A stretch of DNA of 64,000 nt from Chryseobacterium sp. SC28 (GTDB lineage Bacteria > Bacteroidota > Bacteroidia > Flavobacteriales > Weeksellaceae), in the NCBI RefSeq assembly GCF_003932955.1, contig NZ_QOVY01000004.1, positions 62,001-126,000 on the forward strand. Direction: 5' to 3'. The notes beneath the pieces are model-generated. The model had not been told where the DNA came from. It did not search any database and saw only the letters and a program-made list of their open reading frames with translations. A program made the translations under genes and the position numbers. Below are positions 34,979 to 44,054 of the stretch, in pieces (position 1 is the stretch's first letter; each line of letters starts with the position of its first letter).

Positions 34979-36256
34979 ATGAATTTTGATATTGAACAAA
35001 AACCCGTCAAGCCCAAAAAATATTATCAACATCTCTACATCCAAGTCTTGTTTGCGATCATCTTGGGCGTATCTTTAGGCTATTTTTATCCCGATCTTGG
35101 GGAGAAAATGAAACCTTTGGGCGATGGATTTATAAAATTGGTGAAGATGATTATCGCGCCCGTGATTTTCCTCACCGTTTCTACAGGAATTGCCGGAATG
35201 AGCGATCTCAAAAAAGTCGGAAGAGTTGCCGGAAAAGCGTTTATTTACTTCTTGACATTTTCCACGCTGGCTTTGATTATCGGTTTGGTTGTCAGCCACG
35301 TCGTCCAGCCGGGAAAAGGGCTCAACATCGATCCGCATACTCTGAATGGCGCCGAAGTGGCCAAATATGTCAAAGCAGCACACGACAATTCTTTGGTCAA
35401 TTTTATCTTCAATATCATTCCCGATACGCTTCTTAGTCCTTTGACGGGCGACAACATTTTGCAGGTTTTGCTGGTTGCCATTTTGTTTGGCGTTGCCTTG
35501 GCCATCACTTCGGAGAAGAGTTTTCCCGTTTATGATTTCCTGCACACGTTGACCATTCCTGTTTTCAAAATTGTGGAAATTCTTATGAAACTTGCGCCCA
35601 TTGGCGCTTTCGGCGCGATGGCATTCACGATTGGGAAGTACGGCGTAGAGTCGCTTAGGAATCTCGCCTTGCTTGTTGGCACTTTTTATCTCACGTCGGC
35701 CTTATTTGTCATTTTGATTTTAGGAAGCGTTGCTTGGTACAACGGGTTCAATATTTTCAAATTTCTGAGATATTTGAAAGACGAAATCCTGTTGGTTTTA
35801 GGCACCAGCTCTTCCGAACCCGCGCTTCCGGGACTGATGAAAAAACTCGAAAATGCCGGTTGCGAAAAGAGTGTGGTCGGTTTGGTAGTTCCCACCGGTT
35901 ATTCCTTCAACCTCGATGGTACCAATATTTATATGACTTTGGCGGCACTTTTCATCGCTCAGGCCTGCAATATCGATCTCACTTTGGAGCACCAGCTTGG
36001 ATTGCTTTTGGTCGCGATGTTGAGTTCCAAAGGTGCAGCAGGCGTTGCTGGAGCAGGGTTTATCACGCTGGCAGCGACTTTGGCGGTCGTTCCCGAAGTT
36101 CCGATTGCCGGGATGACTTTGATTCTCGGGATCGACAAATTTATGTCGGAATGCCGCGCGTTGACCAACGTCATCGGAAATGCCGTGGCTACCGTGGTGG
36201 TTTCCAATTGGGAAAATCGCTTGGATAAGGAGAGGCTGAAAGAAGTTTTGAATTAA
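34979..36256 (+). CDS. dctA: C4-dicarboxylate:cation symporter
   Basis: A 425-residue transporter of the dicarboxylate/amino acid:cation symporter family. It has the re-entrant-loop motif [18 protein letters not shown] (near 277-294) and [18 protein letters not shown] (near 312-329). The SSSEPALP form rather than SSSAATLP favours the DctA dicarboxylate branch over glutamate carriers. It takes up succinate, fumarate or malate with protons or sodium. A single gene with its own -7 box. No DctBR or DcuSR-type sensor lies nearby. Confidence 0.93.
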   Translation: MNFDIEQKPVKPKKYYQHLYIQVLFAIILGVSLGYFYPDLGEKMKPLGDGFIKLVKMIIAPVIFLTVSTGIAGMSDLKKVGRVAGKAFIYFLTFSTLALIIGLVVSHVVQPGKGLNIDPHTLNGAEVAKYVKAAHDNSLVNFIFNIIPDTLLSPLTGDNILQVLLVAILFGVALAITSEKSFPVYDFLHTLTIPVFKIVEILMKLAPIGAFGAMAFTIGKYGVESLRNLALLVGTFYLTSALFVILILGSVAWYNGFNIFKFLRYLKDEILLVLGTSSSEPALPGLMKKLENAGCEKSVVGLVVPTGYSFNLDGTNIYMTLAALFIAQACNIDLTLEHQLGLLLVAMLSSKGAAGVAGAGFITLAATLAVVPEVPIAGMTLILGIDKFMSECRALTNVIGNAVATVVVSNWENRLDKERLKEVLN

Positions 36257-36317
36257 ATAATTGGATTTGATTCAAATACTTTATACATTGGACATTATAC
36301 TTTTTACAAAAAAACAA

Positions 36318-37016
36318 ATGCTTTACCTCTTGCCCGCTTACCTTTCCGAGAATTCTCCAATAGATTATTTTGCCCCAATGATCAAAGACATCATTATGAA
36401 TGTCGATCATTATTTTGTGGAAAATGAAAAGACCGCGAGAAAAGTCATCAAGTTTTTTGCTCCTGAAAAGAAACAACCGGATTTAAAATTATTTCTTCTT
36501 GATAAATATTCCCAAACTGCCGATTTAAAAGAAGCAAAGAAATTGATGAAATCGAGCGTAGATTTCGGCTTGTTGTCCGAAGCGGGCTTGCCTTGCATCG
36601 GCGATCCTGGAAATATTATCGTCGCGTGGTCTCACCAAAATAATGTGAAAGTCGTTCCGGTAAATGGACCAAGTTCCTTCGTTCTGGCTTTGATCGCCAG
36701 CGGTTTCAATGGTCAGCAATTCACGTTCAACGGCTATTTGCCCATTGAAAAAGACAAAAAGAAGAAGGAAATTCAAAATCTGGAAAATATTGTCGAGAAA
36801 ACGGGATTTACGCAGATTTTTATGGAGACGCCTTACCGCAACAATCCACTTTTCGACGATCTGACCAAGTTTCTCCATCCCAATACAAAACTGTGCATCG
36901 CAGCCAATATCAACGATCCGGAAAGTGAAATGATTCAGACGAAAACCATCGCCGAATGGAAAAAAAGCAAACCCGAATTGCACAAGATTCCGGCTGTTTT
37001 TTTGATCGGCCGATAA
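36318..37016 (+). CDS. RsmI-like tetrapyrrole-methylase-fold methyltransferase
   Basis: A 232-residue methyltransferase from ATG 36318 (MLYLLPAYLSENSP); an upstream TTG extension has no similarity value. The fold is that of RsmI and cobalamin/siroheme methylases. SVDFGLLSEAGLPCIGDPGN is the family core (near 92-111), followed by VVPVNGPSSFVLALIASGF and the METPYRNN loop. It uses S-adenosylmethionine. RsmI methylates the 2'-O of C1402 in 16S rRNA, but this shorter Bacteroidota version may have another target. It is 61 bases downstream of dctA. Confidence 0.8.
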   Translation: MLYLLPAYLSENSPIDYFAPMIKDIIMNVDHYFVENEKTARKVIKFFAPEKKQPDLKLFLLDKYSQTADLKEAKKLMKSSVDFGLLSEAGLPCIGDPGNIIVAWSHQNNVKVVPVNGPSSFVLALIASGFNGQQFTFNGYLPIEKDKKKKEIQNLENIVEKTGFTQIFMETPYRNNPLFDDLTKFLHPNTKLCIAANINDPESEMIQTKTIAEWKKSKPELHKIPAVFLIGR

Positions 37017-37088
37017 ATATTGAACTTTAACTTCCTTTAACAGCGTCTTAGCACGATGCTTGAAACTTATTGTTCAAATCAAAAAAAT

Positions 37089-37466
37089 ATGACAGATAAA
37101 AAAGTAGCCGGGCTTTGGATAGACGGTACAAAAGCAATTGTGGTGACCAATCACGATTCTCAAGATGTGACAGAATTTGCAGTGGTTGATACAGTAAAAG
37201 CAGAAATTCAGCACGGCAATTCAAGTGAAAATGCAGCAAACAATGCGGAGCAATCCAACAAGCTGAAATTCTACAAAGAGATCGAAAAACTGATCACCAA
37301 CAGTACGGAGCTCTACATCACCGGTCCCGGAACGTCGCAGGAAGAACTGAAAAATCATCTGCTGGAAACGCCACAATACAAAAATCTGAATATCAAACTT
37401 GGCACGGCTCAGCAAATGAGCGAAGAGCAAGTTCTGGAAGAAGTGAAATCCCACTTTCAATCATAA
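37089..37466 (+). CDS. Small eRF1-domain-like protein
   Basis: A 125-residue protein. ATG 37089 is preferred; another in-frame ATG at 37056 adds 11 residues. The pattern VAGLWIDGTKAIVVTN at the start, ELYITGPGTSQEELKNHLLE in the middle and a helical end resembles domain 3 of eRF1 and the bacterial eRF1-like (baeRF) group. The release-factor N-terminal domain is absent. Such proteins have been proposed to bind ribosomes under stress, but experimental support is thin. It stands alone with a bidirectional terminator after it. Confidence 0.5.
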   Translation: MTDKKVAGLWIDGTKAIVVTNHDSQDVTEFAVVDTVKAEIQHGNSSENAANNAEQSNKLKFYKEIEKLITNSTELYITGPGTSQEELKNHLLETPQYKNLNIKLGTAQQMSEEQVLEEVKSHFQS

Positions 37467-37468
37467 AA

Positions 37469-37500
37469 AAGAGCGATCATTTTGGTCGCTTTTTTTGTCG
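37469..37500. terminator. Bidirectional terminator between eRF1-like gene and mutS2
   Basis: AGCGA / TCGCT stem with A-tract on the left and T7 on the right, lying between two convergent genes. It overlaps neither coding region. Confidence 0.6.
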
Positions 37501-37502
37501 TT

Positions 37503-39650
37503 TTAAATCCGCTCCAATTCCCCGGAGTCTATTGTAGTTTTGAAAGTTCCGTAGTTCACGGTCACTTTATTTTTCTTGATTTCGTCAATCGTACCAACGC
37601 TCGTGCTCCCTTTGATGCGGACGCGCTGACCGATTTTCATCCAAACCGCTCGTTCTGCAGCGCGTTTTTCTTCCAGTTTTTCGTTGGTTTCTGCTATTTT
37701 TTCCTGAACATCTTCTTTTTTCAGCTGCTGCGTTATTTTTCGTTTGATCACTTGCAGACGTTTGCTTTCGTCTTTGTCAGCACCCAATTTTCGATATTTC
37801 TCCTGTTCTAAGATTTTAACAAAATCTTTTACAACCTCTTTTCGGGATTTCCCTTTCACATAACTATCGATGAAACTTTCTATTTTATTGCCAAACTGCA
37901 GTTTGCGGTGCTCGTCTTCATATAATTTCTGGAAATTATGAAGTTTTTGTTGAAGCTGCTCGTTCAGTTTTTGGAGATTGTCCCTTTTGTCTTCTACAGA
38001 ATCTCGTTTTTCAGAAAGGTCGGATTTTATTTTTTCAACCTCGAATTTTTCCTGTTGAAGTTTTACAATCGTTTTATCGAGATTTACGAGATCGTGCTCC
38101 ACTTTTTTCTTGGCAGAGTTGATGATGAATCTTGGAATTCTATTTTTCTCCGCCACTTCAAAAGTAAAAGAACTCCCGGCCTGCCCCACTTCTAATTTAT
38201 AAAGCGGTTCCAAAGAATTTTCGTCAAAGAGCATTGCCGCATTTGTGGCCGCAGGAAGACTTTCCACAATTAGTTTGATGTTGGTATAATGCGTGGTAAT
38301 GATAGCGAAACTCTTTTTTTCGTAGAAAAATTCCAGAAAACTTTCGGCCAAGGCGCCGCCCAATTCGGGATCGGATCCGGTTCCAAATTCGTCAATCAAT
38401 AACAGCGATTTTCCATCAGCTTCTTTGATCATCCCGGCCATTTTTTTCAACCGGGAAGAGTAAGTGGAAAGGTGATTTTCTATCGATTGATTATCGCCAA
38501 TGTCCGTCATTATTTTCTCGAAAAAGAACATTTCGGATTTGGGATGACAAGGCACCAAGATGCCGCTTTGAATCATCAATTGTAATAATCCGACGGTTTT
38601 CAGTGTGATAGATTTTCCACCGGCGTTTGGTCCTGAGATGCAGACGATGCGGTTGTGCTCTGTCAAAGAAATCGTTTGCGAAAAGATGGCTTTGTTCTCC
38701 GCTTTGTTGCGCAGCCAGAGCAAGGGATGAAAGGCTTCTCTTAATCTCAAAGTCTGATGACGATTGATTTTTGGTAAAATTCCATTGACTAATTCTGCAA
38801 ATTTTGCTTTCGCCCGAATTAAATCCAAATCAAAAATATAATTCTGATAATCTGCCAATTGCGGCTGGAATTCGGCGATTTCGGAAGTGAGTTTTCTCAG
38901 GATTTTATCGATTTCTTTTTTCTCTTCTTCCTGATTTTCTTTGAGTTTGAAGTAATGTTTGACGACGCTTTCGGGCTGTACAAAAGTGATGGATCCCGTT
39001 TTGGAAATGCCCAAAACCCGACCCGGCACTCTCTTTTTAAATCCCGATTTCACGGCCAAAACACGTTGATCCTCAATGATACTTTCTTTAATATCATCCA
39101 AGAAATCGCTCTGGCCGCAATTGAACAAAGCGCGGTTAAAATTCTCGTCAATTGTCTTTCTGGCTTGTTGGATTTCTGCGCGCAGCGCCTTCAAGATGGG
39201 CGAGGCTTCGGATTTCACTTCTCCAAAACGGTTGAATACTTTATCGATCTTTTCCACGATTTCTTTGCGGTATTCCAGGTGTTTTATTTCTTCCAATAGC
39301 GTTGGGAAGAGCTCCGAAAACTGCGGAAAAAACCGTTGCAATTTCCCGACCTGCTCGGTCATGTTTTTGATTTTGACAAAAGATTTGTTGTCCAGCCGAA
39401 AATTCTCGATCATCATCAGTTTCAATTCTTCTTCGATATCCTCGTACTCGTCGAATGGGATTGCGGTGGCACTTTCAAAACTGGAGAGGAATTCTGAGGT
39501 TTTTTTTAAAGCAATTTCGGCTTCGTCTATTGGCATTGGCCGAAGGTTCATGATTTTGTCCGCCGTTTTTGGCGAGAATGCGAAAGGGGCAATCTCCGAA
39601 AGCAGTTCGGGGAATTCAAGTTCGTTGAGATCGGTCTGATGGATTTTCAC
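37503..39650 (-). CDS. mutS2: MutS2-type ATPase lacking the Smr domain
   Basis: A 715-residue MutS-superfamily protein starting at GTG 39650 (MKIHQTDLNELEFPEL is the typical N-terminus). The core helical part is followed by the ATPase with Walker A GPNAGGKSITLKT (near 338), Walker B LLLIDEFGTGSDP and ITTHY. A long coiled coil spans about 515-640. A KOW-like C-terminal beta segment follows (GQRVRIKGSTSVGTIDEI). The usual C-terminal Smr nuclease domain with DLRG is missing; the protein ends after the KOW-like part. MutS2 suppresses homologous recombination or rescues collided ribosomes in other bacteria. Confidence 0.93.
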   Translation of the reverse strand: MKIHQTDLNELEFPELLSEIAPFAFSPKTADKIMNLRPMPIDEAEIALKKTSEFLSSFESATAIPFDEYEDIEEELKLMMIENFRLDNKSFVKIKNMTEQVGKLQRFFPQFSELFPTLLEEIKHLEYRKEIVEKIDKVFNRFGEVKSEASPILKALRAEIQQARKTIDENFNRALFNCGQSDFLDDIKESIIEDQRVLAVKSGFKKRVPGRVLGISKTGSITFVQPESVVKHYFKLKENQEEEKKEIDKILRKLTSEIAEFQPQLADYQNYIFDLDLIRAKAKFAELVNGILPKINRHQTLRLREAFHPLLWLRNKAENKAIFSQTISLTEHNRIVCISGPNAGGKSITLKTVGLLQLMIQSGILVPCHPKSEMFFFEKIMTDIGDNQSIENHLSTYSSRLKKMAGMIKEADGKSLLLIDEFGTGSDPELGGALAESFLEFFYEKKSFAIITTHYTNIKLIVESLPAATNAAMLFDENSLEPLYKLEVGQAGSSFTFEVAEKNRIPRFIINSAKKKVEHDLVNLDKTIVKLQQEKFEVEKIKSDLSEKRDSVEDKRDNLQKLNEQLQQKLHNFQKLYEDEHRKLQFGNKIESFIDSYVKGKSRKEVVKDFVKILEQEKYRKLGADKDESKRLQVIKRKITQQLKKEDVQEKIAETNEKLEEKRAAERAVWMKIGQRVRIKGSTSVGTIDEIKKNKVTVNYGTFKTTIDSGELERI

Positions 39651-39842
39651 AATGCAAATTTACGAATTTGAAATAATGTTGTGCTTATTGTAGATTTAGA
39701 AAAATCGGCTCTTGCGAAGGCCGAATTTTGCTAAAACAATAGATTACGAAGCTTGATGAAGGCAAGGAAAAAGTTTGATCGGGAGAATAGGAATGTTAAT
39801 TTGCATGTTTATATTAAGCGTCATTCTTTTTATTATTATATG

Positions 39843-39850
39843 TATATTTG
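39843..39850 (+). promoter_or_regulatory. -7 box abutting the Crp/Fnr start codon
   Basis: TATATTTG ends 4 bases before the ATG at 39854, so the transcript may start on the A of the codon. The CRP-type site seen at four other promoters is absent at the corresponding position here. Confidence 0.5.
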
Positions 39851-39853
39851 AGT

Positions 39854-40462
39854 ATGAATATTTATGAAATATTAAATCCGGAACTTAAAAAAGAGATAGC
39901 CGACAGCCGTGATCTAAAACGCTTCCCGGCAGGCGCGGTTATTTTGGAGATTAACTCGTATGTTAATTACATTCCTCTGGTGATGTCGGGCAGTGTAAAG
40001 GTTGTACGGACCGAAGAAGATGGCAGAGAGATTCTTTTGTATTATCTCACGCCGGGGGAAAGTTGTATTTCCTCTATACTTTCGGGGCTTACTCAGGGTA
40101 CTTCCAAAGTGAAAGCGGTAGTAGAGGAAGATGCCGAAATTCTGATGCTGTCCCTCCCTAAAGCCAAAGAATGGCTTACAAAATATCCGGAATGGTCGGC
40201 ATTTGTTTTTGAATTGTATCAAAAAAGGTTTGAAGATTTGGTCAATATGGTTAATTCTATTGCTTTTCAAAAGGCAGATGCAAGAATTTTATATCTTTTG
40301 GATCAAAAATCAAAATTATATAAATCTAAAGAGCTTTCCGTTACCCATCAGCAACTTGCAGACGAGCTTGGAATCACCAGAGAAGCGGTAAGCCGCGTGC
40401 TGAAACAGATAGAAACTGATGGCAAAATAAGACTTTCCCGAAACAAAATCACCCTATTGTAA
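39854..40462 (+). CDS. Crp/Fnr-family regulator, candidate sulfur-stress activator
   Basis: A 202-residue regulator from ATG 39854. The cyclic-nucleotide-binding-fold domain spans about 1-120 (PLVMSGSVKVVRTEEDGREILLYYL), followed by a long dimer helix and a winged helix-turn-helix. The recognition helix is GITREAVSRVLKQIE with R176, E177 and R181, the same RExxxR spacing that E. coli CRP uses to read TGTGA. The effector pocket lacks the CRP cAMP motif (no RPRSA-like loop), and there is a single Cys near residue 71 (ESCISS). So the signal could be a sulfur or redox species (inference). It heads the sulfur island and probably binds the four TGTGA-N6-TNACN sites found there. Confidence 0.9.
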   Translation: MNIYEILNPELKKEIADSRDLKRFPAGAVILEINSYVNYIPLVMSGSVKVVRTEEDGREILLYYLTPGESCISSILSGLTQGTSKVKAVVEEDAEILMLSLPKAKEWLTKYPEWSAFVFELYQKRFEDLVNMVNSIAFQKADARILYLLDQKSKLYKSKELSVTHQQLADELGITREAVSRVLKQIETDGKIRLSRNKITLL

Positions 40463-40502
40463 CTTACATCACTGATGGGCTTATCTGTGGGGCGTAACTT
40501 TG
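40458..40502 (+). promoter_or_regulatory. CRP-type operator and -7 box of rhodanese-osmC promoter
   Basis: TGTAA-CTTACA-TCACT at 40458-40473 (8 of 10 half-site bases match TGTGA/TCACA) and TAACTTTG at 40495-40502. Centre to -7 start is 29.5 bp. The operator overlaps the last codons of the Crp/Fnr gene. Confidence 0.7.
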
Positions 40503-40529
40503 TATCATAAATCAGAAAAAAGCAAGACA

Positions 40530-40841
40530 ATGTTTGATGCAATAAAAGGTCTTTTTGGGATGGATAAAACCGATTACGCAGCGCTCGTAAAACAAGGAGC
40601 TGTCATTCTGGATGTTAGAAGTAAAAGCGAATATACTAGTGGGCATATCAAAAATGCCATTAATATCCCCGTCAATGAACTTCAGAATAACCTTTCAAAA
40701 TTAAAAAACAAAGATCAACCCATTATTACTTGTTGTGCGTCGGGGATGAGAAGTGCATCGGCGAAAAGTATTTTGCAGAACAACGGCTACAAAAATGTAC
40801 ACAATGGTGGAGGATGGATAAGTCTAAACAATAAACTGTAA
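40530..40841 (+). CDS. Single-domain rhodanese
   Basis: A 103-residue rhodanese from ATG 40530; the frame opens earlier at a TTG. The core is AVILDVRSKSEYTSGHIKNA, then the active-site loop ITCCASGMRSASA with the catalytic Cys (near C73 or C74) and a GGGWISL end. It moves a sulfane sulfur from a donor such as thiosulfate or persulfide to a thiol acceptor. It is 4 bases from the OsmC gene and under a CRP-type promoter, so it belongs to the proposed sulfur regulon. Confidence 0.9.
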   Translation: MFDAIKGLFGMDKTDYAALVKQGAVILDVRSKSEYTSGHIKNAINIPVNELQNNLSKLKNKDQPIITCCASGMRSASAKSILQNNGYKNVHNGGGWISLNNKL

Positions 40842-40845
40842 CCTG

Positions 40846-41280
40846 ATGGAAGCGCATTATTATAACGTCCATATTTCTTGGAAAAATACCCGTTTGGGCG
40901 AGATGTTTTCCCCAGAGCTTTCACAAAGCATAGAAGTTGCAACACCTCCGCCATTTCCCAAAGGGATAGAAGGCATTTGGTCTCCGGAGCATTTGTTTAC
41001 TGCGGCTGTCAGTAGTTGTTTGATGACAACCTTTTTAGCGATTGCAGAAAATTCGAAACTGGAATTTGAAAGTTTCGAATGTCAGTCCAAGGGGAAGCTG
41101 GAGCAGGTTGAAGGCCGATACCTAATGACGGAGGTCATTTTGGAACCCATTGTAACAATTAGTCAGGAAGCGGATCGTGAAAAGGCGGAAAAAGTGCTGC
41201 AAAAATCGGAGTCCAATTGTTTGATTTCAAACTCTGTAAAAGCTAAGATTACAATAATGTCTAAGATCGTCGTGTCCTAA
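40846..41280 (+). CDS. OsmC-family peroxiredoxin-like protein
   Basis: A 144-residue OsmC/Ohr-fold protein with the two conserved Cys (C58 in AVSSCLMTTF and C125 in ESNCLISNS) used for hydroperoxide reduction. GIWSPEHLFTAA is the typical preceding segment. Related small OsmC proteins reduce organic peroxides and can also process organic persulfides. Its coupling to the rhodanese (4-base gap) and to a CRP-type sulfur promoter makes persulfide handling plausible. Cytoplasmic. ATG 40846. Confidence 0.88.
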   Translation: MEAHYYNVHISWKNTRLGEMFSPELSQSIEVATPPPFPKGIEGIWSPEHLFTAAVSSCLMTTFLAIAENSKLEFESFECQSKGKLEQVEGRYLMTEVILEPIVTISQEADREKAEKVLQKSESNCLISNSVKAKITIMSKIVVS

Positions 41281-41375
41281 CATTCCCATACTTACTAAGT
41301 GTAGCCGCCTTTCGGAGGTAGCTTTCTTATATAATTCTATCTATTGCCAAGTGTTTTTTGTAGCAAATCTTCTTA

Positions 41376-41420
41376 TGTGATAAAGGTTACTGTACCATAG
41401 TTTTCGTCAATGTATTTTTG
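41376..41420 (+). promoter_or_regulatory. CRP-type operator and -7 box of tolC-MFP-RND promoter
   Basis: TGTGA-TAAAGG-TTACT at 41376-41391 (8 of 10 half-site bases) and TATTTTTG at 41413-41420. Centre to -7 start is 29.5 bp. Confidence 0.68.
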
Positions 41421-41436
41421 TCAAAAATTATAGATT

Positions 41437-42744
41437 ATGCAGAAAGTCTGGGTATTTATTTTATCGGTGGCCGGATTTCAACACCTATTTTCCCAAGAAA
41501 CCATCCGGATTTCAGCAGCCGAGATAGAACAGAAAATTCTGGACAACAATCTCCAAGTAAAATTGGCGCAAAAAGAAGCCGAAGTTGCCGATGCCGAACT
41601 GTTGGGAACAAGATCGATGTATCTTCCCAATGTCAGCGCTTCTTATACCTATTCCAGTACCAACAATCCTCTGTATGCCTTTGGTTCAAAGCTCAATCAG
41701 GAAAGGATTAGAATGATGGATTTCGATCCCAACAGTCTAAATTCTCCAAAAAGCATTTCCAATTTTGCCACCAAATTAGAAATCCAGCAGCCCATTATTA
41801 ATATGGATGCAATCTATCAAAAAAAAGCAGGAGAAATAAAATCTGAAGTCCTAAAAATCAAAACCGAACGTACGAAAGAGTACGTGCGCTTCGAGCTCAA
41901 AAAAGCATATATGATGTTGCAGATGGCTTACAAAATGGTAGAAACCCTGGAAAATGCAGAGAAAACCACAATCGCCAACAAAAAAGTGGTGGATGGGTAT
42001 TACAAAAACGGACTCATTCAGAAATCAGAGGTTTTATATATGGATGTACGTTTGAAAGAGATAGAAAATCAAATACAATATGCCCAATCCAACGTCAAAA
42101 ATGCTTCCGATTACCTCTTTTTTTTGTTGGACGAGAATGATCGGAATAAAGTTCTGAAACCTACGGAATCTTTAGAATATCAAGAAAATATGGTAGAAAG
42201 TAATCCCGCTTTGAATATTAACAGAAAAGACTTGCAAGCCTACCAAAAATCTTTGCAAGCCTACGACTGGATGATCAAATCTTCCAGAGCCAAATTTCTG
42301 CCGAAACTCAATGCCTTCGGAAGTTTCGAGATCTACGACAACAAAATTGCACAGTTTGATGCCAACGGATATTTAGCAGGAATCCAGCTTTCTTGGAATC
42401 TCTTTGATGGCCTCAAAGCCAAAAGCGAACAGCAAAAATATAAATCAGAACTCAGCAAAGCCGAAACAGAAATACTACAATATCAGAAGCAGAGCCAGCT
42501 GGAACTTCAGAAAACCGCCCGGCAGGCGCAAGATGCCGAGAATAAAGTGACCCTTACGAAACTCGCTTTCGAGCAAAGCCAAGAAGCCTATCGGATCCGT
42601 AAGAATCGCTACGACCAAGGTTTGGAAAAGTCGGCGGATCTGCTGACTTCCGAAACCCAAATGTCACAAAAAGAGTTAGAACATATCCAAGCCATTTTCG
42701 ATTATAATACGACTATAGAATATTATAAATTTTTAAGAAACTAA
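41437..42744 (+). CDS. TolC-family outer-membrane efflux protein
   Basis: A 435-residue outer-membrane channel with signal VWVFILSVAGFQHLFSQ. Two TolC repeats of long alpha-helical hairpins are visible (KLAQKEAEVADAELLG and later SELSKAETEILQYQKQSQ), with beta segments VSASYTYSS and AGIQLSWNLFDG. It forms the trimeric exit duct for the RND pump encoded next. Start ATG 41437, 17 bases after a consensus -7 box. Its promoter has a CRP-type site, placing efflux under the same presumptive control as sulfur oxidation. Confidence 0.92.
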   Translation: MQKVWVFILSVAGFQHLFSQETIRISAAEIEQKILDNNLQVKLAQKEAEVADAELLGTRSMYLPNVSASYTYSSTNNPLYAFGSKLNQERIRMMDFDPNSLNSPKSISNFATKLEIQQPIINMDAIYQKKAGEIKSEVLKIKTERTKEYVRFELKKAYMMLQMAYKMVETLENAEKTTIANKKVVDGYYKNGLIQKSEVLYMDVRLKEIENQIQYAQSNVKNASDYLFFLLDENDRNKVLKPTESLEYQENMVESNPALNINRKDLQAYQKSLQAYDWMIKSSRAKFLPKLNAFGSFEIYDNKIAQFDANGYLAGIQLSWNLFDGLKAKSEQQKYKSELSKAETEILQYQKQSQLELQKTARQAQDAENKVTLTKLAFEQSQEAYRIRKNRYDQGLEKSADLLTSETQMSQKELEHIQAIFDYNTTIEYYKFLRN

Positions 42745-42872
42745 TCATTTAATAGACAATCGAACAGTATCTTCCGTAGTCCATCCTGCAGCTGATAGTC
42801 TCCTGCCCGATCAGCCTTGTTGGGGTTTGCTATAAAATAGTCAAGGTTTATAAAAAAATAATACCATCCCTT

Positions 42873-43961
42873 ATGAAAACATACATCTACTCTACGCTTT
42901 TATGGTCTGCCACATTGTTCAGCAGTTGCTCTTCAGACGATAAAACATCTGTCCAAAATACCGATTCACCCATTTTGGTGCAGCTCAGCAAGTCATCAAC
43001 GAATTCCTCAGGCGCATCAGCCACCGTTAGTGGAAAATTGGTTGCCAGAAACTCTGTGAATGTTTCTACAAAAATGATGGGCTACATCACATCAATGAAA
43101 GCAGAGGTGGGCCAAAACGTTACAGCGGGACAAGCCTTGGTACACATCAACTCTACCGATATTCAAGCAAAGGGAGGGCAAGCCAATGCGCAGATTTTGC
43201 AAGCCCAGGCGAATTTCAACAGTGCTAAAAAAGATTATGAAAGATTTCAGAATTTATACAAAAATCAAAGCGCATCCCAAAAAGAATTAGACGATATGAG
43301 AGCGCGCTACGAAATAGCTCTGGCAGGTCTGCAAGCAGCGCAGCAGATGAAAAATGAAGTCAACTCTCAATATAAATATACCAACATTACTGCTCCGATT
43401 TCCGGTACAATTACTGCGAAATTTGCAGAGCAAGGCGATATGGCAAGTCCGGGAAGTCCACTTTTGACGATAGAATCTTCCGGAGCTTTGCAGGCGCAGG
43501 TTTTGGTTTCCGAAGAGAACATTACCCTTATTCACCAAGGAATGCAGGTGCTGGTGACCTTGAAATCTATTAATAAAACCATTTCCGGAATGGTTTCGGA
43601 AATCAGCAAATCAGCTGCAAATACCGGCGGACAATATTTGGTAAAAATCAATATTGCAGCCTCGAGGGACTTGCTACCGGGGATGTTCGTCAATGTGCAG
43701 TTCCCTTTCAAAAACTCGGGGAAGAAGAATCAAGATTTTCAGGAAATGATAATAATTCCGAAATCTGCTTTGGTGGAAAAAGGTCAACTAACGGGTGTGT
43801 ACGTCGTGAGTTCTCAAAATACCGCCGTTCTACGATGGATAAAAATCGGAAAAATCTTGGGAGATCAGGCAGAAGTCATTTCAGGTTTGAACTCAAAAGA
43901 ACCGTACATCGTCTCTGCTAACGGAAAATTGTATAATGGAGCAAAAATTCAAATTAAATAA
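42873..43961 (+). CDS. RND efflux periplasmic adaptor lipoprotein
   Basis: A 362-residue membrane fusion protein. Signal WSATLFSSCSS gives a lipidated Cys. The biotinyl-lipoyl half (VGQNVTAGQALVHINST), a coiled-coil hairpin (NFNSAKKDYERFQNLYKNQ) and the second half (ITAPISGTITAKFAEQGDMA) follow in order, then beta-barrel and membrane-proximal domains. It links the inner-membrane pump to the TolC channel. It is 128 bases after the tolC-like gene and 93 before the pump gene; an inverted repeat lies in the latter gap. Confidence 0.92.
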   Translation: MKTYIYSTLLWSATLFSSCSSDDKTSVQNTDSPILVQLSKSSTNSSGASATVSGKLVARNSVNVSTKMMGYITSMKAEVGQNVTAGQALVHINSTDIQAKGGQANAQILQAQANFNSAKKDYERFQNLYKNQSASQKELDDMRARYEIALAGLQAAQQMKNEVNSQYKYTNITAPISGTITAKFAEQGDMASPGSPLLTIESSGALQAQVLVSEENITLIHQGMQVLVTLKSINKTISGMVSEISKSAANTGGQYLVKINIAASRDLLPGMFVNVQFPFKNSGKKNQDFQEMIIIPKSALVEKGQLTGVYVVSSQNTAVLRWIKIGKILGDQAEVISGLNSKEPYIVSANGKLYNGAKIQIK

Positions 43962-44022
43962 TGTAACAATTTACCAATGCAGCAATTACTGATTTACGAA
44001 CAAAGTTTGTAATTGTTACATT
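43960..44022. repeat. 12-bp inverted repeat between adaptor and pump genes
   Basis: AATGTAACAATT at 43960-43971 and its exact reverse complement at 44011-44022, 39 bases apart. A small ACAAA-G-TTTGT dyad lies inside. The left arm overlaps the adaptor stop codon. Confidence 0.65.
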
Positions 44023-44054
44023 GATACATTTTCACATTAAAAAAATATTTTTTT

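Noticed and set aside
39806-39821. Autoregulatory CRP-type site at the Crp/Fnr promoter
   Set aside because: At the position expected from the 29.5-bp rule the sequence has TGTTT on the left and no match on the right half.
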